A DNA stretch of 40,715 bases from Candidatus Scalindua sp. (GTDB lineage Bacteria > Planctomycetota > Brocadiia > Brocadiales > Scalinduaceae), in assembly GCA_018670825.1 (NCBI GenBank), contig JABHIW010000042.1:1-40715 (forward strand), in the 5' to 3' direction. The position numbers and the translations under genes were made by a program. The notes beneath the pieces were generated by a model. That model worked only from the letters and a program-made list of their open reading frames with translations, was not told where the DNA came from and made no database searches. Positions 1-8,311 of this stretch are shown here, piece by piece. Every line of letters begins with the position of its first letter. Positions within the stretch are counted from its first letter, which is position 1.

Positions 1-268
1 ATAGAATTTACCTAAACGGGAAAAAATAAAAGAAACGTCAGTATTATTGGATTTTAAAAATTCTACCAACTTTAGCAATTACATACGGTATCAGGTATTG
101 GTATTATTTGTTCTCGGACAGCCTGTGATCTATTGACAAAAACAGCATAACCAGGTGTTTAACCAAATACTACAATTCTGAATTGGCTAACTTAACTATA
201 GGTTTTTCAGGTGCATATAATGGTGCATATAATATTAAGTAATATTCAATAATTATTTAGAATTAGAA

Positions 269-943
269 ATGGAAGAAAACTTAAGAATAGCCTGGACTGA
301 AGTGATCGTAGCTGATGAACTTGATGCTCACCTTGAAGAACTTGGCCAGGCAAAGATAAATGCATTATTAGTAAAACAAATGTTTGATGATTTCACTCTA
401 CCTGATAATCTGAAAATACTTATTCCTGGTTGCGGAACGGGTCAGATATTTGATTACCTATCACCAAAAGAATTTTGTAAATATCAGCTAACATTTTCAG
501 ATATAAATCAATCTTTTCTCGACAAACTTAAAAAAAGACTAAATGATAACGGTTGTCGTAATTTTCGTTGCATTATTGACGATGTTGAAAATACAATTCT
601 AACTGATCAATTTGACGTAATTGTACTAATTCTTGTTCTTGAACAAGTGGACTGGGAAAAGGGAATCAACACAATAATTAATTTTAATCCACAATATATC
701 TACTTGATCATTCAGGAGCAGGGTTTAGACATTGAAACAATAACGGTGAACGTTAAATCTCGCGACTCAATCCGTCGCTTTTCAGAAATGGCAGATCCTC
801 AATTAGTTCCAAAAGATCTAATTTATAGTTATTTATCTAAAAATAACTATAAATTAGTAAGAACTTACGAAAGGCCTGTTTTGAATCAAAAGGTTATGGT
901 TGGACTGGCTTTTCAAAGGAATCATGATATCAAAAATTACTGA
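269..943 (+). CDS. class I SAM-dependent methyltransferase, small
   Basis: A 224-residue protein with a glycine-rich SAM-binding motif I, ILIPGCGTG, at about residues 50-58. An acidic residue pair follows at the end of the next strand (TFSDIN), and a motif-IV-like segment FDVIVLILVLEQV sits near residue 115. This is the class I methyltransferase Rossmann order. The substrate cannot be read from the sequence. There is no signal peptide or membrane segment, so it should be cytosolic. The ATG at 269 has no good Shine-Dalgarno upstream. The gene stands alone in an AT-rich, repeat-containing stretch with broken genes downstream, so it may be accessory DNA. The fold is fairly certain and the function is unknown. 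Confidence 0.75.
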   Translation: MEENLRIAWTEVIVADELDAHLEELGQAKINALLVKQMFDDFTLPDNLKILIPGCGTGQIFDYLSPKEFCKYQLTFSDINQSFLDKLKKRLNDNGCRNFRCIIDDVENTILTDQFDVIVLILVLEQVDWEKGINTIINFNPQYIYLIIQEQGLDIETITVNVKSRDSIRRFSEMADPQLVPKDLIYSYLSKNNYKLVRTYERPVLNQKVMVGLAFQRNHDIKNY

Positions 944-1027
944 ATATAAATCTGACAAAATATTGTATGATCTTGGGAATCCTGGCAATCCACTGCACTA
1001 GAACTGCTGCAAGCGACAATCTGGTGT

Positions 1028-1201
1028 ATGAAGAGAAAAATGGGTCGGGTTGGTAAAACTTTAAAAAAAGCATGTAATCGTTTTATTATTAACTATTATA
1101 GAATCACAAGTGATAATACTCTTTCTAATCAGTTCATTCAGCCGACGCAAAAAACCTGTGCGGCTGATTTAAACGTTCTGCCCTTTAAACATGCTCCCTA
1201 A
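1028..1201 (+). CDS. possible small ORF, 57 residues, unrecognised
   Basis: An open frame begins ATGAAGAGAAAAATG and ends TAA at 1199-1201. The product starts MKRKMGRVGKTLKK, is basic at the N-terminus, and matches nothing I recognise. Its middle overlaps one copy of the 62-bp direct repeat seen again at 2854-2915, where the corresponding frame is also open but differs mainly by amino-acid-changing substitutions. That argues that DNA, not protein, is what is repeated. No convincing ribosome binding site is visible. It is listed as a low-confidence gene because it nearly abuts the 3' end of the next (minus-strand) gene. Confidence 0.2.
   Translation: MKRKMGRVGKTLKKACNRFIINYYRITSDNTLSNQFIQPTQKTCAADLNVLPFKHAP
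1076..1137 (+). repeat. 62-bp direct repeat, copy A
   Basis: This segment aligns without gaps to 2854-2915 with about 7 mismatches in 62 positions by eye. Both start AATCGTTTTATTATT and end AATCAGTTCAT. The two copies bracket the 5'-truncated regulator gene at 1212-2720. Confidence 0.8.
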
Positions 1202-1211
1202 TGTTTGAATA

Positions 1212-2720
1212 TCATTCGTATTCTTCCGACAATTGATATTTTGATGCAATGCCTTTACCGCTACGCTCAATCCATTCAATACCGCTCAAAAATCTACTTG
1301 TTGATTGACTTTGCTTGTAACCGAGCAAAGTAGACACGTCTTCATTGCTTACCCATTTATGTTTTTTTAGCATAAAAAAAAGCTTTACAAACTTATCGCT
1401 ATTAGGAGGTGGTTTAATAGTTTTATGCAAATCAAAAAAGTCAACGGAGTTGTCCTTAATCCTGAGTAAAATCCCTTCTTTTGTGCCACATATTTCTAAG
1501 TAAGTATCCCAACGGTTAGAAAAATCAATTATAGCCTTCGATGTATCTACCGTTACTTTTTTTATCATGTCGGAACATTCGGGAAGCGAGATATATGCTT
1601 TCTCTGATAGAGTATTTAGAAGAATAAGATCCGGTAAAAATAGTCGTTGCTTACCATGTGTTAATACAAAAATCGCTGGCCTAATATATTCAGCTTGCAT
1701 AGAAACATTTATAGAATCGGCAGTTTCTTCAAAAATAGGATATTTTCTGCCATACACGAGGGACTTTATTCCCATCCTTAAAACACCCATTCCAGCTCTA
1801 TCAACAAATCGGTACGTCATTAATATTCGTGCCAAGGCTTTATTTCTATGCCTAGGACTATGGTAAGCAATATTTTCTGTTGTAATCTCGCCATAAAATG
1901 TGCCTGGACTAGTTATAGATAATTCAGTTCCACTGAATTCTACTGTAATCATTCCATCAACAGCATAATCTCTATGTACAACAGCATTTAAAAATGCCTC
2001 ATGAAATGCTACGGGATCTAAATTAGGTACTTTGTATTTATTTCCTTTAAATTCAATAGCAATCTCTGTTACACATTTTTCAAAAAGTAATTTTGCCTTG
2101 TTTAATGAATTCCATATATTGCCAGACCAGACTTCGTTTATTTTAAGATCAGTTCCTTCCTTCCACGAGAATCTGTATTCGTAATCTCCGAGTTGTTCTC
2201 TAATAATGTTCTGCTTACCTAAAAAGAGCAGACCCCCTTTTGTTAAAATTCCATTATGAGTGACGCCAACTGATTCCAGAAAATTTTCTTTTGAAGGGTC
2301 TGTTTCTTGTTGCATTAAAGACTTGTACATTGAAAATGCTTCGTTAACATGGGTCTCATCTAAAGCAGATAATTCTACTCTTTGCAGAACGTCGGCACTC
2401 CAATCATAATTCTGTAGCGACTTCACAGCTCTTTCTACTTCTTCTGGTGTCATAGGCCTACTATCTCTACCTTCTCTTATGCAAACCTTTCCAGAAGTAG
2501 TTGCAACTAATGATTCCAAACTATGTATTACGTACATAGCGACATAATTTTTATCTTCAAAATTTATGTTTTCTATTCTCAGATTTACAAGGTTTTGAAG
2601 TTTTCCTTTAATCCTTTTTTCAGTCTCAGTTGTATCTACTTCTTGAAAGCCTGCTAGCTGCTCTTTCCAGTCCATACTCTGAAGATTACTCGTATCTTTT
2701 ACACCAACAATTAATACCAA
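1212..2720 (-). pseudogene. 5'-truncated AlbA_2 / HATPase_c_4 putative transcriptional regulator
   Basis: The 502-residue frame reads as the family often annotated as an ATP-binding, RecG-like or Schlafen-AlbA_2 regulator. Residues 1-10 (VLIVGVKD) match the middle of an AlbA_2 domain (usual form: GGVLLIGVxD). Residues 81-91 (IREGRDSRPMT) are the domain's C-terminal arginine-rich strand. A GHKL-type ATPase (HATPase_c_4) follows, with an N-box-like EAFLNAVVHRDY at 241-252 and a glycine loop RAGMGVLRM at 308-316. The C-terminal ~150 residues look like a winged-helix tail. The first half of AlbA_2 is missing: upstream in frame there are about eight codons and then TAG. The only start is a TTG with no ribosome binding site. 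I read it as truncated, though translation from TTG cannot be excluded. Direct repeats flank it. Confidence 0.7.
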
Positions 2721-2853
2721 TAAGTTATGACATTCTCGCTACGAGTAGTAGCCAACAAGAGTATTCTAGCACAAGATGAGATATAATGTATACCTATTAA
2801 AAAACAATGATATCAACAATATGATATTAATTAAGAAAAGGGTTCGAATATAC

Positions 2854-2915
2854 AATCGTTTTATTATTGACGATTATAGAGTCACAAGTAATACTATTCT
2901 TACTAATCAGTTCAT
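2854..2915 (+). repeat. 62-bp direct repeat, copy B
   Basis: Partner of the copy at 1076-1137, about 89% identical by eye. It lies about 130 bases upstream of the truncated 5' end of the minus-strand regulator gene. The rest of the 2721-3053 gap shows no other gene that I can support. Confidence 0.8.
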
Positions 2916-3053
2916 AGAGCAAACGGCAAATTTATCAGGCGTTGTTACCATAGTCTGATTATCTAATCATTATAATTGATTTCAGTAAATTTTGTTGTAG
3001 CTCATTGTACATTATGATGTGTGAAAAACAGTAACCATGGAGGAGGAGTAAGA

Positions 3054-3491
3054 ATTCCAACGATTTCAATGTTTTTACGGTCTGATACGCATGTTTTTTA
3101 ATAAGGGTGCTGATAAGCATAATCTGCCGCACATTCACGCTGAATATCAAGGAGAAGTGGCTGTTTATTCTATACCTGATGGAAATTTACTAGCAGGGAA
3201 AATACCTTCCAAAAAAGAAAAGCTGGTTATTGCTTTGATCAAATTCATCAAGAGGATTTGCTTGCCGATTGAGAACTTGCTGTTAGTGGTAAAGTTCCAC
3301 TTAAAATCATTACTGAAGATGGTATCACAGGTGTTTTTGATGTAAGTCCATATTTGGAACTTGAAGCTTTTCTAGAATTGAAAAATCAAGATGCTTTTCG
3401 TAAAGTAGTGAATGGTAAGTACTTTATTGAGTGGGATTGTGGCGCTGATTTATCAGCTAACACTATTGAAGCTCACTTGAAAATTACATAA
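3054..3491 (+). pseudogene. DUF4160-DUF2442 fusion, broken by two frameshifts and a nonsense codon
   Basis: The reading is reconstructed across frames. A strong ribosome binding site (GGAGGAG) precedes ATTCCAACGATTTCAATG, where the family normally starts MPTISMFYG; the ATG has become ATT. One extra T in the run at 3071-3075 shifts the frame. The frame then reads HNLPHIHAEYQGEVAVYS, the DUF4160 signature. Near 3240 one base is missing, and the next segment reads IHQEDLLAD followed by TGA at 3270-3272. The family has a conserved Trp there (ADWELAV). After the stop the same frame continues as a DUF2442 domain (GVFDVSPYLELEAF) up to TAA at 3489-3491. DUF4160/DUF2442 proteins often pair with toxin-antitoxin-like modules, and their function is not established. 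With three or four lesions this is a dead gene. Confidence 0.8.
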
Positions 3492-3677
3492 TAAAAGGTG
3501 CATTTCACTGGTATCCCGCCACACTCCATACCAACAAGTGGTACATATTCGTTAGTAATAGTACAAACTGAGTTGAATCACTATTGGCCATCCTGTTTCA
3601 CATTATCCGACCAAATCTGCATTTCAGCCACCCCCCTTTTGCATGATGATTGTAATTGCTGCATAGGTGCCGGGAAA

Positions 3678-4643
3678 TTATGTCTGCAACTTCGGCTTGC
3701 CTACAAACTTGAGCCAGAGGTGCCTGATAAGACTCTTTACTACGCGAATGAAATCAAAACCTATTGGTGCTAGTTCCGGAAAGATAAAGTCGTGTACTTT
3801 AGCGGAAGGCAGATTTTCACCGGCTATCTCTATCTTTGATAAATCCTGTTCGCCTATTCCCAGCCTTTTTGCTGCTCTGAGTATAGGAACGTCTTCCGGG
3901 CTGACCGAAAGCAGTTCTGCAACCACTCTATCTACCGCGATGACGTCTATTCCGCCAACAAGCAGTGAAACGTCTTTGGGGCGACCTCCGGTAGGCCCTT
4001 TCTCTTCCATAGCCGTGACAGCATCAACGATAGTGAATACCGGTTTAACCAACTGGTAATTGGCAATTAACATATCTGCATACCATTCCAGATTGTTTTT
4101 TGACTGTAAATGTCTCCATGCCTTTTGTTTGCCGCTGACACATCCATACAGGTTCTTGACTCCTGCGGTAAAGAGAACCTGAACATGGACCTTAAGCTTG
4201 GGAATGTTGATTATGGCATCAACATCAAGTGCCTTGCCAGAGACGGTCAGGGAAAAGTCCTTCCCACCGCAGTTAATGGATACTTTTCTGGGCTTATCCA
4301 GTTCGATTATATCAATACCATGCTTTTCCGCAAATTTATCCAGCCCTATACGACTGGCTATTTTTGCTACTGAGCCAAATGCAGGACTGTCTCCTATGAT
4401 TGGGGTTGCGCCTGCTTCAAGGACCGCTTCTGCTACTGCCTCAATAACAGCAGGATGCGTAACTATACATTTTTTAGGACTGCTCTCCTTTAAGAAGTTT
4501 GGTTTCAGCAGCACCTTTGATCCTTTTTTGATGACGTTTTCAATCCCGCCAAAAAAAGAGAATGTTTTATCCACTGCACTGCGTATATCTTCTTTAGAAT
4601 AATCTGTACATTTTACTACCGAAACCTTATTCAGATTTGTCAT
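3678..4643 (-). CDS. DUF362 domain protein without ferredoxin tail
   Basis: The product reads as a DUF362 family protein: KVLLKPNF near residue 45, then THPAVIEAVAEAV, GDSPAFGS, a central IINIPKLKVH, and GVKNLYGCVSG. The central motif carries the family's conserved Lys and His. Many family members end in a 2x[4Fe-4S] ferredoxin domain. This one ends at about 321 residues with no CxxCxxC cluster, so it is the stand-alone form. The reaction is unknown. I start it at the second ATG (4643) because GGAG lies 6 bases upstream of it, while the longer ATG at 4655 has no such site. It is divergent from mtaB, with a 277-bp shared upstream region. Confidence 0.85.
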   Translation of the reverse strand: MTNLNKVSVVKCTDYSKEDIRSAVDKTFSFFGGIENVIKKGSKVLLKPNFLKESSPKKCIVTHPAVIEAVAEAVLEAGATPIIGDSPAFGSVAKIASRIGLDKFAEKHGIDIIELDKPRKVSINCGGKDFSLTVSGKALDVDAIINIPKLKVHVQVLFTAGVKNLYGCVSGKQKAWRHLQSKNNLEWYADMLIANYQLVKPVFTIVDAVTAMEEKGPTGGRPKDVSLLVGGIDVIAVDRVVAELLSVSPEDVPILRAAKRLGIGEQDLSKIEIAGENLPSAKVHDFIFPELAPIGFDFIRVVKSLIRHLWLKFVGKPKLQT

Positions 4644-4845
4644 ATTGTTCTCCATGTATACACTTTTATAAGCATATCTTTGTTTTTCGTTTATCGCTAT
4701 ATTGCGTAAAGACTGTCCGGAAGTTTACCGTTGAATTATAGTCTATGTCTGTCGTAATATAGTGTCAAGTGTGTTTTAACCACGAAAGACAGGAAATACC
4801 ACAAAAAATATTTTTTTTGCCATAACTTTAGAGAACTTCAAGCTT

Positions 4846-4892
4846 CCTGCCCCCGCCAGAATGCACGTCGGGCTGGCGAACTGATTGGCAGG
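4846..4892. repeat. GC-rich imperfect hairpin in the DUF362/mtaB divergent region
   Basis: Two nested inverted arms: CCTGCC (4846-4851) with GGCAGG (4887-4892), and CGCCAG (4854-4859) with CTGGCG (4873-4878). The element is far richer in GC than its surroundings. Just upstream, at about 4778-4810, is an ACCACGAAAGACAGGAAATA-like stretch of the kind seen as dispersed repeats in many genomes. It could be a small palindromic repeat element; the copy number elsewhere cannot be seen. Confidence 0.55.
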
Positions 4893-4920
4893 CGTGTAGG
4901 CACTTTTAACTTTTTATAAT

Positions 4921-6273
4921 ATGAAGACTTGCAGCTTTATCACTCTGGGATGCAAAGTAAACCAGTACGAAACTCAGGCATTAAGAGAAGCTATTATATC
5001 AAGTGGGTATGAAGAGGCTCCCTCGAACGTCACTGTTGATTTGTGTGTCATAAATACGTGTACGGTTACATCCACGAGTGATGATAAGTCACGCCAGCAG
5101 ATCAGGAAGGTAATACGGAATAATCCTGATGCCACCGTCATCGTTACCGGCTGCTACGCGGAATCAGATGCAGAGGCAATTAAGAAGATAGAAGGTGTCG
5201 GCTATGTCTTTGAAAAGGGAAAAGAGGATAAGATAATTGATTTGATAAAAAACGGTTTTATTTCCAATAATAATCCCGTGTCGGTTTCCAGTAATATCAG
5301 AGATCCTCGCACAAAAAAGCTTCGTCGTAATGAATCTGCCTTCAACCTGAAGGTCAGTAAATTTGATGGCCACACAAGAGCATTTCTCAAGATTGAAGAC
5401 GGATGCGATGTTTTCTGTTCCTACTGTATCATTCCTTATGTCAGAGGTAAAGTTACAAGCAAAAAGTTAGACGATATTCTTTTTGAAGCAGAACAACTGG
5501 TAAGTAACGGCTATAAGGAAATTGTGCTTACCGGTATTCATCTGGGTGCGTATGGCAAGGAAACGGGATATCAAAGGAATATCATGGATGTATTAGAAAA
5601 ACTACAACACGTGCAGGGATTAGAGAGGATCAGATTAAGTTCGATAGAAGTAAATGAAGTTACGGATAGATTGATTGACATTGTTGCAGATTCGGATAAG
5701 GTCTGTCCTCATTTTCATCTGCCGCTGCAGAGTGGAGATGATTATATCCTGAAGAGGATGAACAGGAAATATAATGCCGCTCAATACCTCAAAACATTGG
5801 AAAAGATTAAAGGAAAGATGGAACTACCGTCAATATCGACAGACATAATGGTTGGTTTTCCCGGAGAGAATAGAGACCATTTTGAAAATACACTGAGACT
5901 TTGTGAACAGGCTGGATTCAGTAAAACACACATCTTCTCTTATAGTCCACGTGAAGACACTCCTGCTGCTAAAATGTCAGATCATTGTAAGCCTTCCGAG
6001 ATTAAGGCACGAAAAAAAGAACTTGAATCCCTGACAGCAGAAACCTCTCTCAGATACAAAAATTCATTTATTGGCAGGGAAACAAGTATACTGGTAGAAA
6101 AGGCAAGAGACAAGAAAACAGGGAAATTATGTGGTTATTCAGGCAGGTATATAAAGGTCTTATTTGACGGCACTGATGCTTTAATGAATAAAATTGTAGA
6201 TGTTCATATAAAAAGCGTTTCGCCTAAATTTGTTCTGGGGAAGCGCAGTTTTAATACAGACAGATTTAATTAA
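4921..6273 (+). CDS. mtaB: tRNA (N6-threonylcarbamoyladenosine 37) methylthiotransferase MtaB
   Basis: Radical-SAM methylthiotransferase that adds a methylthio group to t6A37 of tRNAs reading ANN codons. The order is standard. The N-terminal UPF0004 domain holds the auxiliary-cluster cysteines C11 (LGCKVNQYE), C47 (NTCTVT) and C78 (VTGCYAE). The radical SAM core has C162-x3-C166-x2-C169 (CDVFCSYC), and a C-terminal TRAM domain of about 65 residues closes the protein. At 450 residues it is normal length and looks intact. The opening motif LGCKVNQYE and this length favour MtaB over MiaB or RimO. The ATG follows an AT-rich leader with no obvious Shine-Dalgarno. A divergent copy of its last ~210 bp recurs at 12017-12262. 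Confidence 0.93.
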   Translation: MKTCSFITLGCKVNQYETQALREAIISSGYEEAPSNVTVDLCVINTCTVTSTSDDKSRQQIRKVIRNNPDATVIVTGCYAESDAEAIKKIEGVGYVFEKGKEDKIIDLIKNGFISNNNPVSVSSNIRDPRTKKLRRNESAFNLKVSKFDGHTRAFLKIEDGCDVFCSYCIIPYVRGKVTSKKLDDILFEAEQLVSNGYKEIVLTGIHLGAYGKETGYQRNIMDVLEKLQHVQGLERIRLSSIEVNEVTDRLIDIVADSDKVCPHFHLPLQSGDDYILKRMNRKYNAAQYLKTLEKIKGKMELPSISTDIMVGFPGENRDHFENTLRLCEQAGFSKTHIFSYSPREDTPAAKMSDHCKPSEIKARKKELESLTAETSLRYKNSFIGRETSILVEKARDKKTGKLCGYSGRYIKVLFDGTDALMNKIVDVHIKSVSPKFVLGKRSFNTDRFN

Positions 6274-6285
6274 AGGAAGAGCGCA

Positions 6286-6849
6286 ATGAATAATTCAAAC
6301 AAATCATTAAATTATTCTGAAAAATTAATTAAAGAATTAGACTTAACTCCACTTGAAGGAGAATCGGGTTACATCGGCTATATTTCGACCTCTAAGATAG
6401 TGGTGAAACAAGACGGGCGCGATCTTAAAGCCAATGGCTCGATTTATTACCTGCTTAATAAAGAGAGACCGATCAACTATTTACATTGGCTATCGCCTGA
6501 CGACACACACATCTTACTGGACGGCTGACCTGTTCACTATTACGAATTCCATGAGGAAGATGGGAAACATTATGCAACCCATCATCTTGTCGGCAGTGAT
6601 ATATTAAAAGGCGAACGTCCCGTTTTAATGATTCCAGGTGGCAGTTGGAAGGCCCTGGTCCTTCCCGTAGACGTAGAATATGCGTTACTGGCTACCATAC
6701 TTACTCCGGTATGGACTCGTGACCGCGTAAAAATAGGCGCGGGCCAGGAATTCATAGACAACTATAAATCGAAAGCCGGATGGGCAACGGAAGATTTTCT
6801 AAAGAAACTGATTGGGCCAAATTTCAAGCAGCCTGGGGATAAAAAATAA
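6286..6849 (+). pseudogene. DUF985 cupin protein, interrupted by in-frame TGA
   Basis: Two frames on the same phase, 6286-6525 and 6529-6849, are separated only by TGA at 6526-6528. Together they read as one DUF985 (YML079w-like) cupin of about 187 residues. Family marks include an ELDLTPLEGESGYI-like N-terminus, SIYYLL, a cupin strand THILLDG directly before the stop, PVHYYEF after it, IPGGSWKA, and the C-terminal KKLIGP. The product should be a small cytosolic beta-barrel of unknown substrate. The start has AAGGAAGAG upstream and lies 12 bases after mtaB, so it was probably cotranscribed. The stop falls where relatives have an ordinary, non-Trp residue. A point mutation or a sequencing error is the simplest reading; functional read-through would need proof. 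Confidence 0.75.
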
Positions 6850-7320
6850 ATGTTAACATTCAACAAAATCTTAAATTCCTTCTCCGTTTTTTTCTAAAGA
6901 AAATCAATTCAGGGTATGATTTAATATAACACTTGACTTATATAAAGTATTGAATTATAAGATCGAGTTCTTAGGCAGGGAAGCTTATTTTGATCAAATC
7001 AATCTAAACATGGAGGTTACCACAAAAAAACATTTCACCGGCAGTTGTACTCAAAACCACAAGAAGAATATGTAGTGACTACGTTACTTTTGGAGTGCAG
7101 TAACCGTGTTACTGCTTTAATACACATCATCCATGATGATGCACTCCATATTTATTACCTTAATGCAATGATTTGGGATTGCTCCTATTTGGAAGTTAAC
7201 CGTCATTTGGTAAGGAATAAGTGATAGGCTGATAATGTTCTTATTCGAAATTTCTCATCTTAAAACCTCGAAATAGCAAAATTGTATTGAATTCTAATGA
7301 ACATCTAACCGGAGAATGAA
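6850..7320. other. intergenic stretch between cupin and DUF2608 genes
   Basis: 471 bases without a supported gene. The one clear structure is the three-way-junction element at 7091-7148. A possible promoter-like TTGACT with TATAAA 5 bases later lies at about 6933, too closely spaced to be a normal sigma-70 pair. A GGAG at 7312-7315 serves the DUF2608 gene. Confidence 0.5.
7091..7148. repeat. structured element, closing stem plus two internal hairpins
   Basis: TGGAGTGC (7091-7098) pairs with GCACTCCA (7141-7148). Between them, GCAGTAA (7097-7103) pairs with TTACTGC (7109-7115), and CATCAT (7125-7130) pairs with ATGATG (7133-7138). All three inverted pairs are exact. GC at 7097-7098 is shared by two stems, so either the closing stem or the first hairpin loses two pairs. 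It is DNA- or RNA-level structure with no coding frame. Confidence 0.7.
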
Positions 7321-8259
7321 ATGAAAATATCACTATTAACGTTACTCGCTATTATTATGGGTGTGACCCTTTTATGTTCAGAAGCTTTTGCTTCAAGTAC
7401 TATGATTTCTGTTCACCGTTTTAAGGAGCTTGAACAAAAAGTCAATGAATTAGGTTTAGAGGACCTCCCTAATACTTTAGTTGTTATGGATGATGATGAC
7501 ACTCTAACAATGATGGGTTGTCAGGGACAAACAGGAGCTAATACTTGTCAATACCTTGGCGGACCTGCCTGGTTTAGTTGGCAAAGCGGACTGGCCAAAG
7601 ACTCTTCTTATTGCGTAGCAAACAGCTTTGAGGACTTACTTAAAGTATCTTCTTTGCTATTGGCTATCAACGATATGGTTTATACCGAACACGATGTACC
7701 TACCGTATTAAACTCCTTAACCGGATCAAAAGTCCACCTTTTAGTTCTGACCGCCAGAGGGCCGAGCAATTCATCTACCACAGCAAGACAATTTTCCGAT
7801 CTTCCTGTAACCGGACCAGAACATATGAATTTCTTAGAGTTAATCAGACATAATTCCTTGATTGGCAATAGAAGTCAAATACACAGTATCGCCAGCCCCT
7901 TCATACCCTGTGATGAGAGTAAAGCTAAATCAGTCAGTTATCAACAAGGCATTATGTATGTGGCCGGGCAAAATAAAGGAGAAATGTTGAAATGTCTGCT
8001 CAATAGTACTGAATCCTCTTTCATTAAACATATTTTTTTTATTGATGATACTCTAGAAAATGTTAAAGACGTTCATGCCGCATTCGAAGATAGTAAAAAA
8101 TACAATGTTATAGCTATTCATTATATGGCATTAGAAACCCATAAAAATGCTTTAACAAAAGGGCCAATGGCAAAGACCTATCAGAATAATGCAAAGGGTA
8201 GATGGGATAAAATCAAGAAAACATTAGATCTCGAATTACAAAACCCGGCCATTCCTTAA
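7321..8259 (+). CDS. secreted DUF2608 HAD-like phosphatase
   Basis: A 312-residue protein with a cleavable-looking signal peptide: charged start, a hydrophobic stretch at residues 4-20, then EAFAS around 21-25. It should therefore be exported. HAD-superfamily marks are motif I DDDDT (D57 nucleophile, D59 acid/base in DxDxT), motif II LTARG with T144, and a late FFIDDTLENV carrying the motif-IV acidic pair. The whole layout fits DUF2608, a HAD family known mainly from Legionella- and chlamydia-type bacteria; its substrates are unknown. GGAG 5-6 bases upstream supports the ATG. One hand-counted line is 35% GC, like the chromosome and unlike the next gene. It ends 52 bases before the fusion enzyme and may be cotranscribed with it. 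Confidence 0.8.
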   Translation: MKISLLTLLAIIMGVTLLCSEAFASSTMISVHRFKELEQKVNELGLEDLPNTLVVMDDDDTLTMMGCQGQTGANTCQYLGGPAWFSWQSGLAKDSSYCVANSFEDLLKVSSLLLAINDMVYTEHDVPTVLNSLTGSKVHLLVLTARGPSNSSTTARQFSDLPVTGPEHMNFLELIRHNSLIGNRSQIHSIASPFIPCDESKAKSVSYQQGIMYVAGQNKGEMLKCLLNSTESSFIKHIFFIDDTLENVKDVHAAFEDSKKYNVIAIHYMALETHKNALTKGPMAKTYQNNAKGRWDKIKKTLDLELQNPAIP

Positions 8260-8311
8260 TCGGGTCAAGATAGGAGAAGTTACAAACAATTTAAATTAAG
8301 GAGGAAAAGAG

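Noticed and set aside
3498-4059. Plus-strand frames over the DUF362 gene and just before it
   Set aside because: They overlap the well-supported minus-strand gene and have low-complexity products without family marks.
3054-6849. Alternative genetic code with TGA as sense, from two genes with in-frame TGA
   Set aside because: apt and the antitoxin gene end normally with TGA. The DUF4160 gene also has frameshifts, and the cupin TGA is not at a Trp position. Independent pseudogene lesions explain both.
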